Positions 1-8,821 of a DNA stretch of 64,000 nt are shown here, piece by piece (position 1 is the first letter of the stretch; every line of letters starts with the position of its first letter). This stretch comes from an uncultured Flavobacteriales bacterium (GTDB lineage: Bacteria; Bacteroidota; Bacteroidia; Flavobacteriales_E; Vicingaceae): the NCBI GenBank assembly GCA_937901255.1, contig CALCHN010000060.1:7914-71913 (forward strand), in the 5' to 3' direction. A program made the translations under genes and the position numbers. The notes beneath the pieces are model-generated. The model worked only from the letters and a program-made list of their open reading frames with translations. It had not been told where the DNA came from and ran no database searches.

Positions 1-47
1 ATTTTGCTCAACGACTTCGATTTGGTGATGTTTTTTTTGTTATTCAT
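1..47 (-). CDS. 5' end of a gene continuing beyond the window
   Basis: An ATG on the minus strand at 47-45 opens a frame that stays open to the window edge (about 15 residues, beginning MNNKKN, rich in Lys, Asn and Ser). It overlaps the last 8 bases of the glycosyltransferase gene just upstream, the ATGA-type arrangement of translationally coupled genes. The fragment is too short to assign a family. It is probably the third gene of the minus-strand operon. Confidence 0.45.
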   Translation of the reverse strand, partial: MNNKKNITKSKSLSK

Positions 48-1179
48 GATACTTTCTTCCTTTCCATTTGAAATTTGTAATTAACGCCAACAACCCTATA
101 AACACAATATATATAGGATAAATAAGCTCTACAAACACAAAAAGAACAAGATGCTTTTTCTTATTAAAAAAGTTTGCAGCCAAATATAGTAATATAAAAT
201 CAATAAGCCATTTAGAAGTGAGTAAGATTATACCAACAACCCAAAAACTATCGACCAACAATATTTCAGCATAGATTAAAAGCTGAATAAGGTTGCTAAT
301 GTAAACTATTGAACTAAAATATATTAAATTACTGTTTTTGTACTTTTTTGCTTTAGATGCCCACCTTAATCGTTGTTGGATAAAAGCCGAAAATGTTGAG
401 GTTTTATCTGTTTTAACAATAAACTTTTCATCTAAAATACCATTAATTACTTGTTGTTGGTCAATAAATTTTTCCAACAAAAAAACATCATCTCCCGAAG
501 GAGTATTGTGCTTATCAAAGCCATTCACATTTTCAAAAGCTGCTTTTTTATAAGCAATGTTGGCTCCGTTGTTTAAAATTGGGAGCTTATTTCCTAAAGC
601 TCCAAAAGTAAGGACTTGCATGGCAATAAAATCTAATTCTTGGAAACTATCTAATAATAAATTGCCAGAAGTTTGTTCCTTAAAACCTACTGGACCAAGC
701 AACATGGCTGTTTCCTTGTTGCTAAATAATTGGTTGATGTATGAAAGCCAATTTTCGGGAACTTCACAATCGGCATCTGTAGAAGCAATAATTTCATATT
801 TTGCATTTTCAATTCCATGTTGTAAAGCCGCTTTTTTACCATGTTCGGAACTTAAATGAAGTAGTTGAATGCTTAATTTACTCGTTGTTTTATAAGTTTC
901 AATTTGTTCAACACTATTGTCTTCAGAATGGTCGTTTATCAAAATAACTTCAAATAAATTGGTACTGAAAAGCTGTTTTTCTAAAGCAGAAAGACAGGCA
1001 ATAATATTTTCGCTTTCATTCCTAAAAGCTATCACTACCGAAATTTTATGTTGAGGGTGATTTATTTGCTGAAAAGTTGCTTTTTTTTGCTGTTTTAACC
1101 AACCTATAATGATATATACCATCGACAAAAAGTAAATGGCAGAAGTAAAGATAATCAGGTATAAAATTAAATTTTGCAA
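40..1179 (-). CDS. Family 2 glycosyltransferase, membrane-bound
   Basis: The 379-residue protein starts with a hydrophobic segment (about residues 3-28), followed by a GT-A fold of family 2: a KISVVIAFRNE start, the DADCEVP acidic metal-binding motif, a GDDVFL acceptor-side motif and a QQRLRW motif typical of processive or membrane-anchored GT2 enzymes. Two or three C-terminal membrane spans follow. It probably transfers a sugar from a nucleotide donor at the inner membrane; the acceptor cannot be read. The start used is TTG, one base after the stop of the upstream gene; an ATG at codon 20-21 would remove most of the first span. It is coupled to the flippase-like gene upstream. Confidence 0.85.
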   Translation of the reverse strand: MQNLILYLIIFTSAIYFLSMVYIIIGWLKQQKKATFQQINHPQHKISVVIAFRNESENIIACLSALEKQLFSTNLFEVILINDHSEDNSVEQIETYKTTSKLSIQLLHLSSEHGKKAALQHGIENAKYEIIASTDADCEVPENWLSYINQLFSNKETAMLLGPVGFKEQTSGNLLLDSFQELDFIAMQVLTFGALGNKLPILNNGANIAYKKAAFENVNGFDKHNTPSGDDVFLLEKFIDQQQVINGILDEKFIVKTDKTSTFSAFIQQRLRWASKAKKYKNSNLIYFSSIVYISNLIQLLIYAEILLVDSFWVVGIILLTSKWLIDFILLYLAANFFNKKKHLVLFVFVELIYPIYIVFIGLLALITNFKWKGRKYHE

Positions 1180-1180
1180 G

Positions 1181-2140
1181 CTAAAATTTGAGTTGTTTTA
1201 ATCCGCTAATTCCTATAATTGAAGGCAAAGCTACATTAATTATCCACAAACTTATAGCGGCACTAATAATTAATAAACTATCGGTAGAAACTGAGCTAAA
1301 AACAACTAAAGCAACAGAGCCTCTTACGGCAATTTCGGAAATAACAAATGTGGGGATAAAAGAGCTAATTACAAAAAATAGTGGGATTAAACTAAATGCC
1401 GCAACATTGTTTATCGGAATATGAAAGGCTTTGAGTACCAAGTAAAATTGAATCACAAATACAAAATACCTCACTAAACTAAAAAACAACACGGTATTTT
1501 TTTCTTGAGTGCTTAAAAAACTGAATTTTTCCAGCCACTTTTTCTTGTTTAAAAAGGGTATTTTTTGAATGAAAGTCAGTACGATTTTAGAGTAGAAATA
1601 AACGAGAAACAACAATGTAGTTATGAGGCTTCCAACCACCGTCCATAAAATAAAATGGTCTTTTATTATAGTATTTTCTTTTAGTAAAATTACAGCAGCA
1701 AATCCACCTAAAAATGTAATAATTACCTGACTAAAAGAAGCTAAAAAAGTAACGCCAATTAAGCCCGTTAAGTGTGTTTTATTGTCGAGCAAATAAACTC
1801 TGGCGGGAATTTCACCAATTCTGTTGGGAGTTGTTAATCCAATAGTGATGCCTGTAAATACATGTTTTAAAGCTTTTATAAAAGGAATATTTTCAAATTT
1901 TCGGATAACAAATTGCCATTTGAAAGCTTCTATACCCCAATTTACAGGCATTAATAATAAAGCAATAAGTAGCAAAATATAATTTTCGGGAGTTAAAACA
2001 GAAAATGAAGCAAGGTGTTCATCAACATCATCTTTTAATCGGAAATAAATGTAAATAAGTGCTGCAACGCCAATAATTATCCTAGCAAGTAAATTGATAT
2101 ATTTGTATGATTTTTTATGTGAATTCAAAACAACTAGCAA
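1181..2140 (-). CDS. Flippase-like membrane protein (UPF0104/LPG synthase transmembrane family)
   Basis: 319 residues with about eight hydrophobic segments and the family's arrangement, including a conserved N(R)IGEIPARVYLL stretch in the first half. Members are integral inner-membrane proteins related to the lysyl-phosphatidylglycerol synthase membrane domain and often lie next to glycosyltransferases; a lipid or glycolipid translocation role is inferred, not shown. The catalytic domain of MprF is absent. The only early start codons are TTG (codons 1 and 5). It is divergent from ruvC with only three bases between the two starts, and it feeds directly into the GT2 gene. Confidence 0.8.
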   Translation of the reverse strand: MLVVLNSHKKSYKYINLLARIIIGVAALIYIYFRLKDDVDEHLASFSVLTPENYILLLIALLLMPVNWGIEAFKWQFVIRKFENIPFIKALKHVFTGITIGLTTPNRIGEIPARVYLLDNKTHLTGLIGVTFLASFSQVIITFLGGFAAVILLKENTIIKDHFILWTVVGSLITTLLFLVYFYSKIVLTFIQKIPFLNKKKWLEKFSFLSTQEKNTVLFFSLVRYFVFVIQFYLVLKAFHIPINNVAAFSLIPLFFVISSFIPTFVISEIAVRGSVALVVFSSVSTDSLLIISAAISLWIINVALPSIIGISGLKQLKF

Positions 2141-2143
2141 AAA

Positions 2144-2695
2144 TTGGTTAAAGATAAGATAATATTAGGAATAGACCCCGGAACCACAATTATGGGTTAT
2201 GGTGTAATTCACATCAAAAATAACAAAATGAGTTTATTGGCAATGGGTTCTATCAATTTAACTAAAATAGACACCCATTTTATGAAGTTGAAGAAGATTT
2301 TTGAGCGAACCAATTACCTTATTGATGAATACAAACCCGATGAAGTAGCTATTGAAGCTCCATTTATGGGTAAAAATCCGCAATCGATGTTGAAGCTGGG
2401 AAGAGCACAGGGAGTTTCAATTGCGGTGGCGTTGTCGAGAGAAATTCCTGTAACAGAATATTCGCCAAAAAAAATTAAGCAATCTATTACTGGTAAAGGA
2501 ACAGCTTCTAAAGAACAAGTAGCAGGAATGTTGGTTTCGTTGCTAAAAATAAAAGCCATACCAACGCATTTAGATGCTTCCGATGGATTGGCAGTAGCGG
2601 TTTGTCATTATTTTCAGATGGGAAAACCTGTTGGGGAAAAAGGTTACTCGGGATGGAAAGCTTTTATAAAAGAAAACCCGGGAAGAGCTAAGTAA
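2144..2695 (+). CDS. ruvC: Crossover junction endodeoxyribonuclease RuvC
   Basis: Resolves Holliday junctions with RuvAB during recombination repair. The 183-residue length fits the family. The RNase H-like fold carries the expected acidic residues: Asp11 in GIDPGT, Glu71 in IEAPFMG, and Asp144 and Asp147 in HLDASDGLAVA. The start is TTG; a TAG lies in frame 9 bases upstream, so no ATG is available before the conserved ILGIDPG strand. The gene stands alone on the plus strand, without ruvA or ruvB nearby. Confidence 0.95.
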   Translation: MVKDKIILGIDPGTTIMGYGVIHIKNNKMSLLAMGSINLTKIDTHFMKLKKIFERTNYLIDEYKPDEVAIEAPFMGKNPQSMLKLGRAQGVSIAVALSREIPVTEYSPKKIKQSITGKGTASKEQVAGMLVSLLKIKAIPTHLDASDGLAVAVCHYFQMGKPVGEKGYSGWKAFIKENPGRAK

Positions 2696-2698
2696 TTA

Positions 2699-2733
2699 AC
2701 GATTAGAGATTAGAAATTAGAAATTAGAGATTG
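2699..2733 (+). repeat. Heptamer array, unit GAAATTA/GAGATTA
   Basis: About four to five 7-bp units begin right after the ruvC stop. The same unit recurs after rsmH, murG, lptC and the DtxR-like gene in this window. Confidence 0.85.
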
Positions 2734-2756
2734 ATTTACTATAAATAATAAACTTT

Positions 2757-2813
2757 AAAGCTCCGAAGGAGCGATATTTAATAGCGTTGAGTGTAGCTCA
2801 TCGCAAAAAAAAA
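2757..2813 (+). repeat. Dispersed repeat B (GCTCCGAAGGAGC hairpin element), copy 1
   Basis: AAAGCTCCGAAGGAGC forms a 5-bp hairpin and is followed about 30 bases later by a CATCGCAAAAA tail. A second copy with the same parts and the same preceding heptamer array lies at 24818-24872 upstream of murC. Confidence 0.8.
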
Positions 2814-2860
2814 TAGAAATTGAATATTTACGATTAAAAATGGGTTTGCGTGTTTGGTAC

Positions 2861-2888
2861 TTCCCCCTTCGGGGGACTGAGGGGGCTA
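2861..2888 (+). repeat. Dispersed repeat A (CCCCCTTCGGGGG element), copy 1
   Basis: CCCCCTTCGGGGG hairpin, short spacer, then GGGGGCT. It is oriented with the GGGGGCT end toward the downstream gene and is followed by a heptamer array. Confidence 0.85.
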
Positions 2889-2891
2889 AAC

Positions 2892-2961
2892 CTCAAACCG
2901 CAAACCTCAAACCGCAAACCTCAAACCGCAAACCTCAAACCTCAAACCTGAAACCTTGAAC
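2892..2961 (+). repeat. Heptamer array, units CTCAAAC and CGCAAAC
   Basis: Ten 7-bp units, alternating CTCAAAC and CGCAAAC and then degenerating. The array ends five bases before the ATG of the YdcF-like gene, so it must form most of that gene's 5' leader. Confidence 0.9.
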
Positions 2962-2966
2962 TAAAC

Positions 2967-3731
2967 ATGTTTTTCATTCTATCTAAAATATTACACTTTT
3001 TAATTTCGCCATTAATTTGGGCTATTGCCTTATTGCTTTGGGCATTATTAACTAAATCTGCCAAGCGAAAGAAAACGTTGTTGATAATAGCTTGTTCTCT
3101 GCTTTACTTTTTTGCTAATCCGTTTATTAATGATGAAGCTTTTCGTTGGTACGAAGAGCGAAATCCAACTTATGATGAAATTGCTGAAACCTATGATGTT
3201 GTTGTTGTGTTAGGCGGATTTACTTCTTTTGATGATGAAAACGGATTGGAAGGTTTTCATGCTTCTACAGACCGATTTTTACACGGATTAAAATTATATA
3301 AAACAGGAAAAGCGAAAAAAATTATGTTGGTAGGAGGTTCTGGGAGTATTGCCAATCCTGATGAAAAAGAAGGGGTAATAATGGCGGGTTTTTTAGCTGA
3401 TATTGGTGTGCCAATGGAAGATGTAATTATTGAAAAAGAATCTAAAAATACCCGAGAAAATGCAGTAAATGCTGCTAAAATTTTAAATAAAGATTTTGCT
3501 GACGGAAAATTTTTGTTGGTAACATCGGGCTATCACATGCCACGAGCCAAACGTTGTTTTCAAAAAGTGGGCATTGCTGTTACACCTTTTAGTGTAGATC
3601 ATTATGCCGGAAAAAGAAAGTTTATTTTCGACCATCTGTTTTTACCCGATATTTATACTATTGCTAAGTGGCAAACGCTTTTTCACGAATGGGTGGGATT
3701 TATTACTTATAAAGTATTAGGGTATATTTAG
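2967..3731 (+). CDS. YdcF/ElyC-family (DUF218) membrane protein
   Basis: 254 residues: two N-terminal hydrophobic segments (about 5-25 and 32-52), then a Rossmann-like DUF218 domain with VVVVLGG, a DRFLHGLKLY helix, the MLVGGSG strand, the ESKNTRENA motif and LLVTSGYHMPRA. Family members such as ElyC and SanA are linked to envelope integrity in enterobacteria; the biochemical activity is uncertain. The gene stands alone, preceded by repeats. A 15-base palindrome (AGTACTTAAAGTACT, 3730-3744) overlaps its stop. Confidence 0.85.
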   Translation: MFFILSKILHFLISPLIWAIALLLWALLTKSAKRKKTLLIIACSLLYFFANPFINDEAFRWYEERNPTYDEIAETYDVVVVLGGFTSFDDENGLEGFHASTDRFLHGLKLYKTGKAKKIMLVGGSGSIANPDEKEGVIMAGFLADIGVPMEDVIIEKESKNTRENAVNAAKILNKDFADGKFLLVTSGYHMPRAKRCFQKVGIAVTPFSVDHYAGKRKFIFDHLFLPDIYTIAKWQTLFHEWVGFITYKVLGYI

Positions 3732-3857
3732 TACTTAAAGTACTCATAAGTTGGGAAGTTTTGTTGTATAGTGATTTGGTTATTGACCGTAAAGTTTAAT
3801 AGTTATTTTTATTTAAATAGGTTAATGAGTTTAAAAAAAAGTGCCTATTATTGCGAG

Positions 3858-5555
3858 ATGATGAAGAATATTTGTTTTTTAATTTTATTTATTTTTTTAG
3901 GGATTACCAATAGCTTTTCTCAAAACTATGCGGATAAAAGTTATTATTTGATTGACTCTTTAAATTTAGAGGAACTAACCGATAGTGATATGCAATTACT
4001 AGATTCGGCATTAACGTTATATCATCAAGCAAAGCATGATACTAATCAATTAAATGCTTTAGCAATACTTCAAAGAAAGATGATGAATGACAATTGGGTT
4101 AAATATAACCAGTTAATAAAAGAAATTGCAGAAATTAAACTCAAAGTTAATTCAGTAAATAATTTAAAGGTGTTTTATCTCAGAGCTTTGGGTGATGCAC
4201 TAAATAATATAGGTTATATAAATAGCGATAAAGGGAATGTTTCTTTGGCTTTAGAATATTACCACAAAAGTTTAGATACAAAAAAACTAATAAATGATAA
4301 AAGAGGAATAGCTGATTCATATGTAAATATTGGGGTAGTATATGATGATCAGGGATTAATATCAAAAGCCTTGGAGTATTATTTTAAAGGTTTGAAGATA
4401 CATGAAGAATTAGGGAATAAAAAAGGAATTGCTGCGGCATCGAATAATATTGGATTTATATTTAGTAATCAAGGAGATGCTAAAAGTGCCATAAAATATT
4501 ATAATAAAAGTTTAAAAATAAAAGAACAAAATGGAGATAAAGCTGGTATTGCTATTACCTTAAGCAATATTGGACTGGTTTATTACCATCAAAAAGATTT
4601 TTCTGAGGCTTTGAATTATCATAACAAAAGTTTAAGCTTAAGTGCTGAAATTGGTGATCAATTGGGTATATCTACTTCTTTAGTAAATATTGGATCAATT
4701 TACTATGCACAAAAAGATTTTGAAAGATGTTTAATTGAATTTAAAAATTCATTATTAATTGTAGAAAAAATTGGTCACAAAAAAAGAATAGCTGCGATAT
4801 TGCTCAAAATAGGTTTTGCTTATATGGATGTAGGAGATTTGATAAAAGCAAAAACTACTGGCACCAAGAGTTTGAAAGCTGCTAATGAATTGGGTTCTCC
4901 TTGGGATATTAATAATGCGGCTAGACTTTTAAGTGCTATTTATAAATTAGAGGGTAATTATAAAAAGAGTTTAGAAATGTATGAATTGTATATTATAATG
5001 AGAGATAGCATCCTCAATGAAAATACACAAAAGACTGCTATTCAACAAGAGGCTAACTACCAGATTGAAAAAAAAGAACAAGAAATAGTACTTCAGAAAA
5101 AAAATATTGAAATTTTAAAACAGGATAAAAAAATAAAGAATTATACTTTATATGGCTTGATAACCTTTTTTGTTTTACTTGTTACAGTTAGCTTGTTATG
5201 GTTTAAGAATTATAAACAACAAAAAAGAACTGCAGCCCTTAAAGCTCAACATCAGATAGAAGTATATATGAAAGAAATTGATGTGCTTAGAGCAAATATT
5301 AATACCAAGATTGTTGATGATAATAAATCGGATGTAATTGAAATAATTAATAATATTAATTCATTTTTATCAACCCCTTTGTCTGAAAGAGAGATAGAGG
5401 TTTTTGAAGAGTTATCTAAAGGAAAAACTAATAAAGAAATAGCAGACGCATTATTTGTGTCAGTTAATACTGTTAAAACACACTTATTAAATATTTACGA
5501 AAAATTAGATGTGAAAAATAGGACGCAAGCGGTAAATAAACTTAATGATTTGTAA
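3858..5555 (+). CDS. Membrane-anchored TPR protein with C-terminal LuxR DNA-binding domain
   Basis: From the ATG at 3858 this is a 565-residue protein; the ATG three bases later is equally possible. The frame is open upstream, but a signal peptide (MKNICFLILFIFLG...FSQ) fixes the start. Order: signal peptide, about six TPR repeats of 40 residues with LG(N/D)xxGIA motifs, a coiled coil, one transmembrane helix (YTLYGLITFFVLLVTVSLLW), a second short coiled coil and a LuxR/FixJ helix-turn-helix (LSEREIEVFEELSKGKTNKEIA...VKTHL). The TPRs should be periplasmic and the HTH cytoplasmic, so it looks like a one-component envelope sensor and regulator. It directly precedes a run of exported-protein genes, its likely targets. 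Confidence 0.85.
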   Translation: MMKNICFLILFIFLGITNSFSQNYADKSYYLIDSLNLEELTDSDMQLLDSALTLYHQAKHDTNQLNALAILQRKMMNDNWVKYNQLIKEIAEIKLKVNSVNNLKVFYLRALGDALNNIGYINSDKGNVSLALEYYHKSLDTKKLINDKRGIADSYVNIGVVYDDQGLISKALEYYFKGLKIHEELGNKKGIAAASNNIGFIFSNQGDAKSAIKYYNKSLKIKEQNGDKAGIAITLSNIGLVYYHQKDFSEALNYHNKSLSLSAEIGDQLGISTSLVNIGSIYYAQKDFERCLIEFKNSLLIVEKIGHKKRIAAILLKIGFAYMDVGDLIKAKTTGTKSLKAANELGSPWDINNAARLLSAIYKLEGNYKKSLEMYELYIIMRDSILNENTQKTAIQQEANYQIEKKEQEIVLQKKNIEILKQDKKIKNYTLYGLITFFVLLVTVSLLWFKNYKQQKRTAALKAQHQIEVYMKEIDVLRANINTKIVDDNKSDVIEIINNINSFLSTPLSEREIEVFEELSKGKTNKEIADALFVSVNTVKTHLLNIYEKLDVKNRTQAVNKLNDL

Positions 5556-5568
5556 AATAAATCCCTAT

Positions 5569-5615
5569 TTCACCCATTTGGGTGAACGATAATAATCTCG
5601 ATTCAAATAGTTTTG
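5569..5615 (+). promoter_or_regulatory. Palindrome plus TAnnTTTG box upstream of the lipoprotein gene
   Basis: TTCACCC-ATTT-GGGTGAA (5569-5586) is a perfect 18-base inverted repeat. TAGTTTTG at 5608-5615 fits the Bacteroidota -7 box. No TTG sits at the usual spacing, and the palindrome centre would fall near -41, where LuxR-type activators bind. No T-run follows, so a terminator is less likely. Confidence 0.5.
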
Positions 5616-5643
5616 AGAAATAAAAAAAGTAAATAATCAAAAA

Positions 5644-6624
5644 ATGAATAAGTTATTTAAACTTAATGTAATAATAGGTCTGATTTTACTTTTATTTTCT
5701 TGCGAAAAAAAGATAGTAGAAATTATACCAGTAATGGTAGTAGAAAAGGACATGTCTGTTTCTGGAGCATCAGATATCAAATATTTTTCTTTTCCATCTG
5801 CTACCATTGGTTATGCTGCTTCCGAATCTAGTTTTATTTACAAAACTACTGATGGAGGAACTAACTGGACTACAATTACTGTTTCTAGTACTAAAACTTG
5901 TAGAGGTCTTGAGTTTTTTGATGAAAATAAAGGTATGTGCTTAATGGATAATGATGTTTATGTAACTAATGATGGGGGACAAACATGGAGTATTAGGGGA
6001 AGTGGAGATTTTATTGGTATAACAGAAAATGGAATAGGTGTTTTAGGTGATTGTGGACAAACAACATGTATTATTCGAACTACTACAGATAAAGGTCAAA
6101 ATTTTCTTTTAAAAGGAGGTATGAATTATAATGTTTCGTTTGAATTTTTATCAGCCAGAATAGTTGATTCTAAAGTAATTATTTTTTCTCAAACAGGTTG
6201 GGAACATCCAAACGAAAATGTGTTTGACCTTGCTAATAATAGTAGTTTTTTTATAAGTTTTGGCAATTTAACATGGGAAGAAATACCTAATGATATCTAT
6301 TTGTTTGGTAAAAGTGCGGCAGGAACAGTTGTGGGCAAAAATGGTTTCCTATTAGATGATATATATGGTTATTTATCAAGCAGAACTTATTACCAACATA
6401 TTTATCCTTATTATTCTGTAGATGGATTTGGAGGATTAGTTGTTGGTGTTGGTGAAAAAACGATAACAACAAATTTGGATATAAACAATGGAGAAAAATG
6501 GAATTATGTGCTAGATGTTAACGGAAATGGATTTCCTAACACCTTTTACAAGATACGTTTTATCAGTCAAAATACATTTTACATCAGTGGAAGTAATGGA
6601 TTAATTTTTAAAGCAAGTATATGA
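5644..6624 (+). CDS. Lipoprotein with BNR/Ycf48-like repeats
   Basis: 326 residues with a lipobox (LLFSC, Cys about residue 20), so the mature protein should be lipid-anchored in the envelope. The body holds beta-propeller-type repeats with Asp-box motifs: KTTDGGTNWT, VTNDGGQTWS and weaker copies. It resembles the secreted protein at 8822-10069 but lacks the T9SS tail. The stop overlaps the next gene by four bases (ATGA). The function is unknown; such propellers usually mediate binding or assembly rather than hydrolysis. Confidence 0.7.
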   Translation: MNKLFKLNVIIGLILLLFSCEKKIVEIIPVMVVEKDMSVSGASDIKYFSFPSATIGYAASESSFIYKTTDGGTNWTTITVSSTKTCRGLEFFDENKGMCLMDNDVYVTNDGGQTWSIRGSGDFIGITENGIGVLGDCGQTTCIIRTTTDKGQNFLLKGGMNYNVSFEFLSARIVDSKVIIFSQTGWEHPNENVFDLANNSSFFISFGNLTWEEIPNDIYLFGKSAAGTVVGKNGFLLDDIYGYLSSRTYYQHIYPYYSVDGFGGLVVGVGEKTITTNLDINNGEKWNYVLDVNGNGFPNTFYKIRFISQNTFYISGSNGLIFKASI

Positions 6625-7205
6625 AAAAGTTAATACCATTAATTATTATGCTTATAATAACTATCACAAAAATGAAAGGGCAAGATAGTAGGAGTATAAA
6701 TAGTGATGTTTCGATAGGATTTTTGCCAATAGTTATATCAGGGACTAGTAATGTTGGAGATGAATCACGACCAATCTACAAACATATTGAGACATCTGGC
6801 TTAATGATGAATCTGATAGCCCATATAGGAGCAAATTTACCTTTTTATTCGACCAAAAATTGGAGTGTTGGTGCCAAATTAAGTGTAGGTTTTGGTTATC
6901 AAAATAGTCTTAAAAATGCCGAAGGACTTTCTTCTTATTTATTTGATTTTCCTCAATACATATATTACAGAAATTATAGTAGTAACTTTGATTTTTCTGT
7001 GCTTTTGGGTTATAAATTTACCTATACAGCACTCAACTCTCATTTAATGTTAATGGGGATTGAATATAATATAGATGAAGATACAAGTTTGAGATTATAT
7101 GGCTCACTTTTTCGATACAAATACTATACTCAATATACCAATGGAAAAATTGAACCCGCTACTAAAATTGGTGAGTTTGGTTTTGCTTATATTTATAATT
7201 TTTAA
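6621..7205 (+). CDS. Predicted outer-membrane beta-barrel protein
   Basis: 194 residues with a signal peptide (MKKLIPLIIMLIITITKMKGQ), alternating aromatic/hydrophobic strands and a terminal Phe (IYNF), all typical of small outer-membrane barrels. It overlaps the lipoprotein gene by four bases, implying co-translation and perhaps a shared complex. No family is recognised. Confidence 0.6.
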   Translation: MKKLIPLIIMLIITITKMKGQDSRSINSDVSIGFLPIVISGTSNVGDESRPIYKHIETSGLMMNLIAHIGANLPFYSTKNWSVGAKLSVGFGYQNSLKNAEGLSSYLFDFPQYIYYRNYSSNFDFSVLLGYKFTYTALNSHLMLMGIEYNIDEDTSLRLYGSLFRYKYYTQYTNGKIEPATKIGEFGFAYIYNF

Positions 7206-7239
7206 TAAAATAAATTCACAATAATTAAATACTAAAAAA

Positions 7240-8718
7240 ATGAAAAAAGCAATAGCATTAATAGTAATAATGAACTCATTTGTAATCAGCACATTTGCTC
7301 AAAACATAAGTAAAGAAGTGCCTGAAAAAGAAAAACTTGAATATTTTTATTTAAGAGAAAGATATATATTAGGTAACAAGAAAATTTTATCTATTTATGA
7401 TTTAAAAAAAGAAAATGTGATAAGGTTGGATTTGTTGGATGAAAATTTTAATGAAATTATATCAAAAAAGATTCCGAAATATGAAGATGCAGACTATTAC
7501 ATATTCCATGTTGAGGGGAATTTTTTATATATGATTAATGATTTTAAAAAGCCAAAAAAAAACCCAGGAATAAAAATAAGTATGATTGCTCTTGATGAAA
7601 CATTTACAACAAAAAAATATTCTTTAACTAAAGCAACATCATCCATAGTTACAGATGTTTCAAATAAATTTTGTTATTATAAAGAAGAAAGTACCAACAA
7701 ATTGATCAAATACAATTTAGACACGAAAGAAAAAACTATCATTAACTTAAGAAATAGTAGTGATGAGAAAGTGTACTTCTATAATATCAATTCATTCCAA
7801 AATACATCAAACATAGTTTTATCAGATTATAATGGGAGTAAAGAAAAAGACGCTTATAGTATTTCTTTATTCGATAATGATGGACAAGAAAAATTTTCAT
7901 TCAATCGCTTTGAAAACAATAACTATAAATCAACAGTATTTTATGCAAATAATGATTCAGAAATTATTACTTCTGGAAATTTTGTTAGAGATCCAAAAAT
8001 TGATGAAATAGTTAATAGAACAAGTACTCAAATTAAATCTCAGCAACCAAAATATGATGGTATTTACCTAAGAACATTAAATAGCGATAAAATCATTGAA
8101 AAATATTATGAATATGATAAATTTCCTAAATTATATGAAGCAATAAATTCAGACAAAAAGGATGTTCGTCTAATAGATAAACTAAGCTATATTGTTGAAG
8201 ATATTATCAAAGTTGGTGAGGAGTATATTTCTATAGGAACAATAAATGAAAATAAGTATCAATATTCAGATTCCCCTGGCGGGCATTTAGTTTCAGAATT
8301 TATAGGAACATCTTTAAAATATATACTTATATATGGTTTCAATAGTGATGGAGAAATAACTTGGGAGCAAATATTATCTCCTGACTGGAATTATACACGG
8401 TATAAGCATGATAGAATATTTGATGTTGCTGAAGCAGGTAATCTAATAACAATTAAAAAAATAGATGATAAAATTACTTGTCATTTTTCATTAATAAATA
8501 AAATACATTATTTTGAAATAGTTGACAAGAAAATATCGAATTATAAACAAACAGAGTATGAATTTAAAATTGGCAGCAATAGACTTAAAGATAAAGGAGC
8601 AAAAGATATAGATCAGTACAAACATAGTTTTTATTGGTATGATAATTTTTATTGCTCTTATCTAAGAGGATTCACTGATAAACATACTCTTTTTAATAGA
8701 ACTGAATTTAAGAAATAA
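7240..8718 (+). CDS. Exported protein of unknown function
   Basis: 492 residues, signal peptide ending ...TFAQ, very rich in Lys, Asn, Asp, Tyr and Ile. Repeated strand-like segments of the type 'ysIsLFDNDGQEKF' suggest a beta-propeller or beta-rich scaffold. There is no lipobox and no T9SS tail (it ends NRTEFKK), so it is probably periplasmic. It lies 35 bases after the barrel gene and is likely in the same operon. I do not recognise the family. Confidence 0.6.
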   Translation: MKKAIALIVIMNSFVISTFAQNISKEVPEKEKLEYFYLRERYILGNKKILSIYDLKKENVIRLDLLDENFNEIISKKIPKYEDADYYIFHVEGNFLYMINDFKKPKKNPGIKISMIALDETFTTKKYSLTKATSSIVTDVSNKFCYYKEESTNKLIKYNLDTKEKTIINLRNSSDEKVYFYNINSFQNTSNIVLSDYNGSKEKDAYSISLFDNDGQEKFSFNRFENNNYKSTVFYANNDSEIITSGNFVRDPKIDEIVNRTSTQIKSQQPKYDGIYLRTLNSDKIIEKYYEYDKFPKLYEAINSDKKDVRLIDKLSYIVEDIIKVGEEYISIGTINENKYQYSDSPGGHLVSEFIGTSLKYILIYGFNSDGEITWEQILSPDWNYTRYKHDRIFDVAEAGNLITIKKIDDKITCHFSLINKIHYFEIVDKKISNYKQTEYEFKIGSNRLKDKGAKDIDQYKHSFYWYDNFYCSYLRGFTDKHTLFNRTEFKK

Positions 8719-8821
8719 AAATTGGTGAATTTGGATTTGTTTATATATAACTTTTAACTCTAGTATGAGCTGCCATTAGATTATTAATTAAAATAATAAA
8801 TAACAATTTAAACTTAAAATT

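Noticed and set aside
2892..2961. CRISPR-like array upstream of the YdcF gene
   Set aside because: Units are 7 bases with no spacers; it is a simple tandem repeat and no cas gene is present.
5569..5586. Palindrome as terminator of the TPR/LuxR gene
   Set aside because: There is no T-run after the hairpin and a promoter-like box follows at a suitable distance; an operator is more likely, though not proven.
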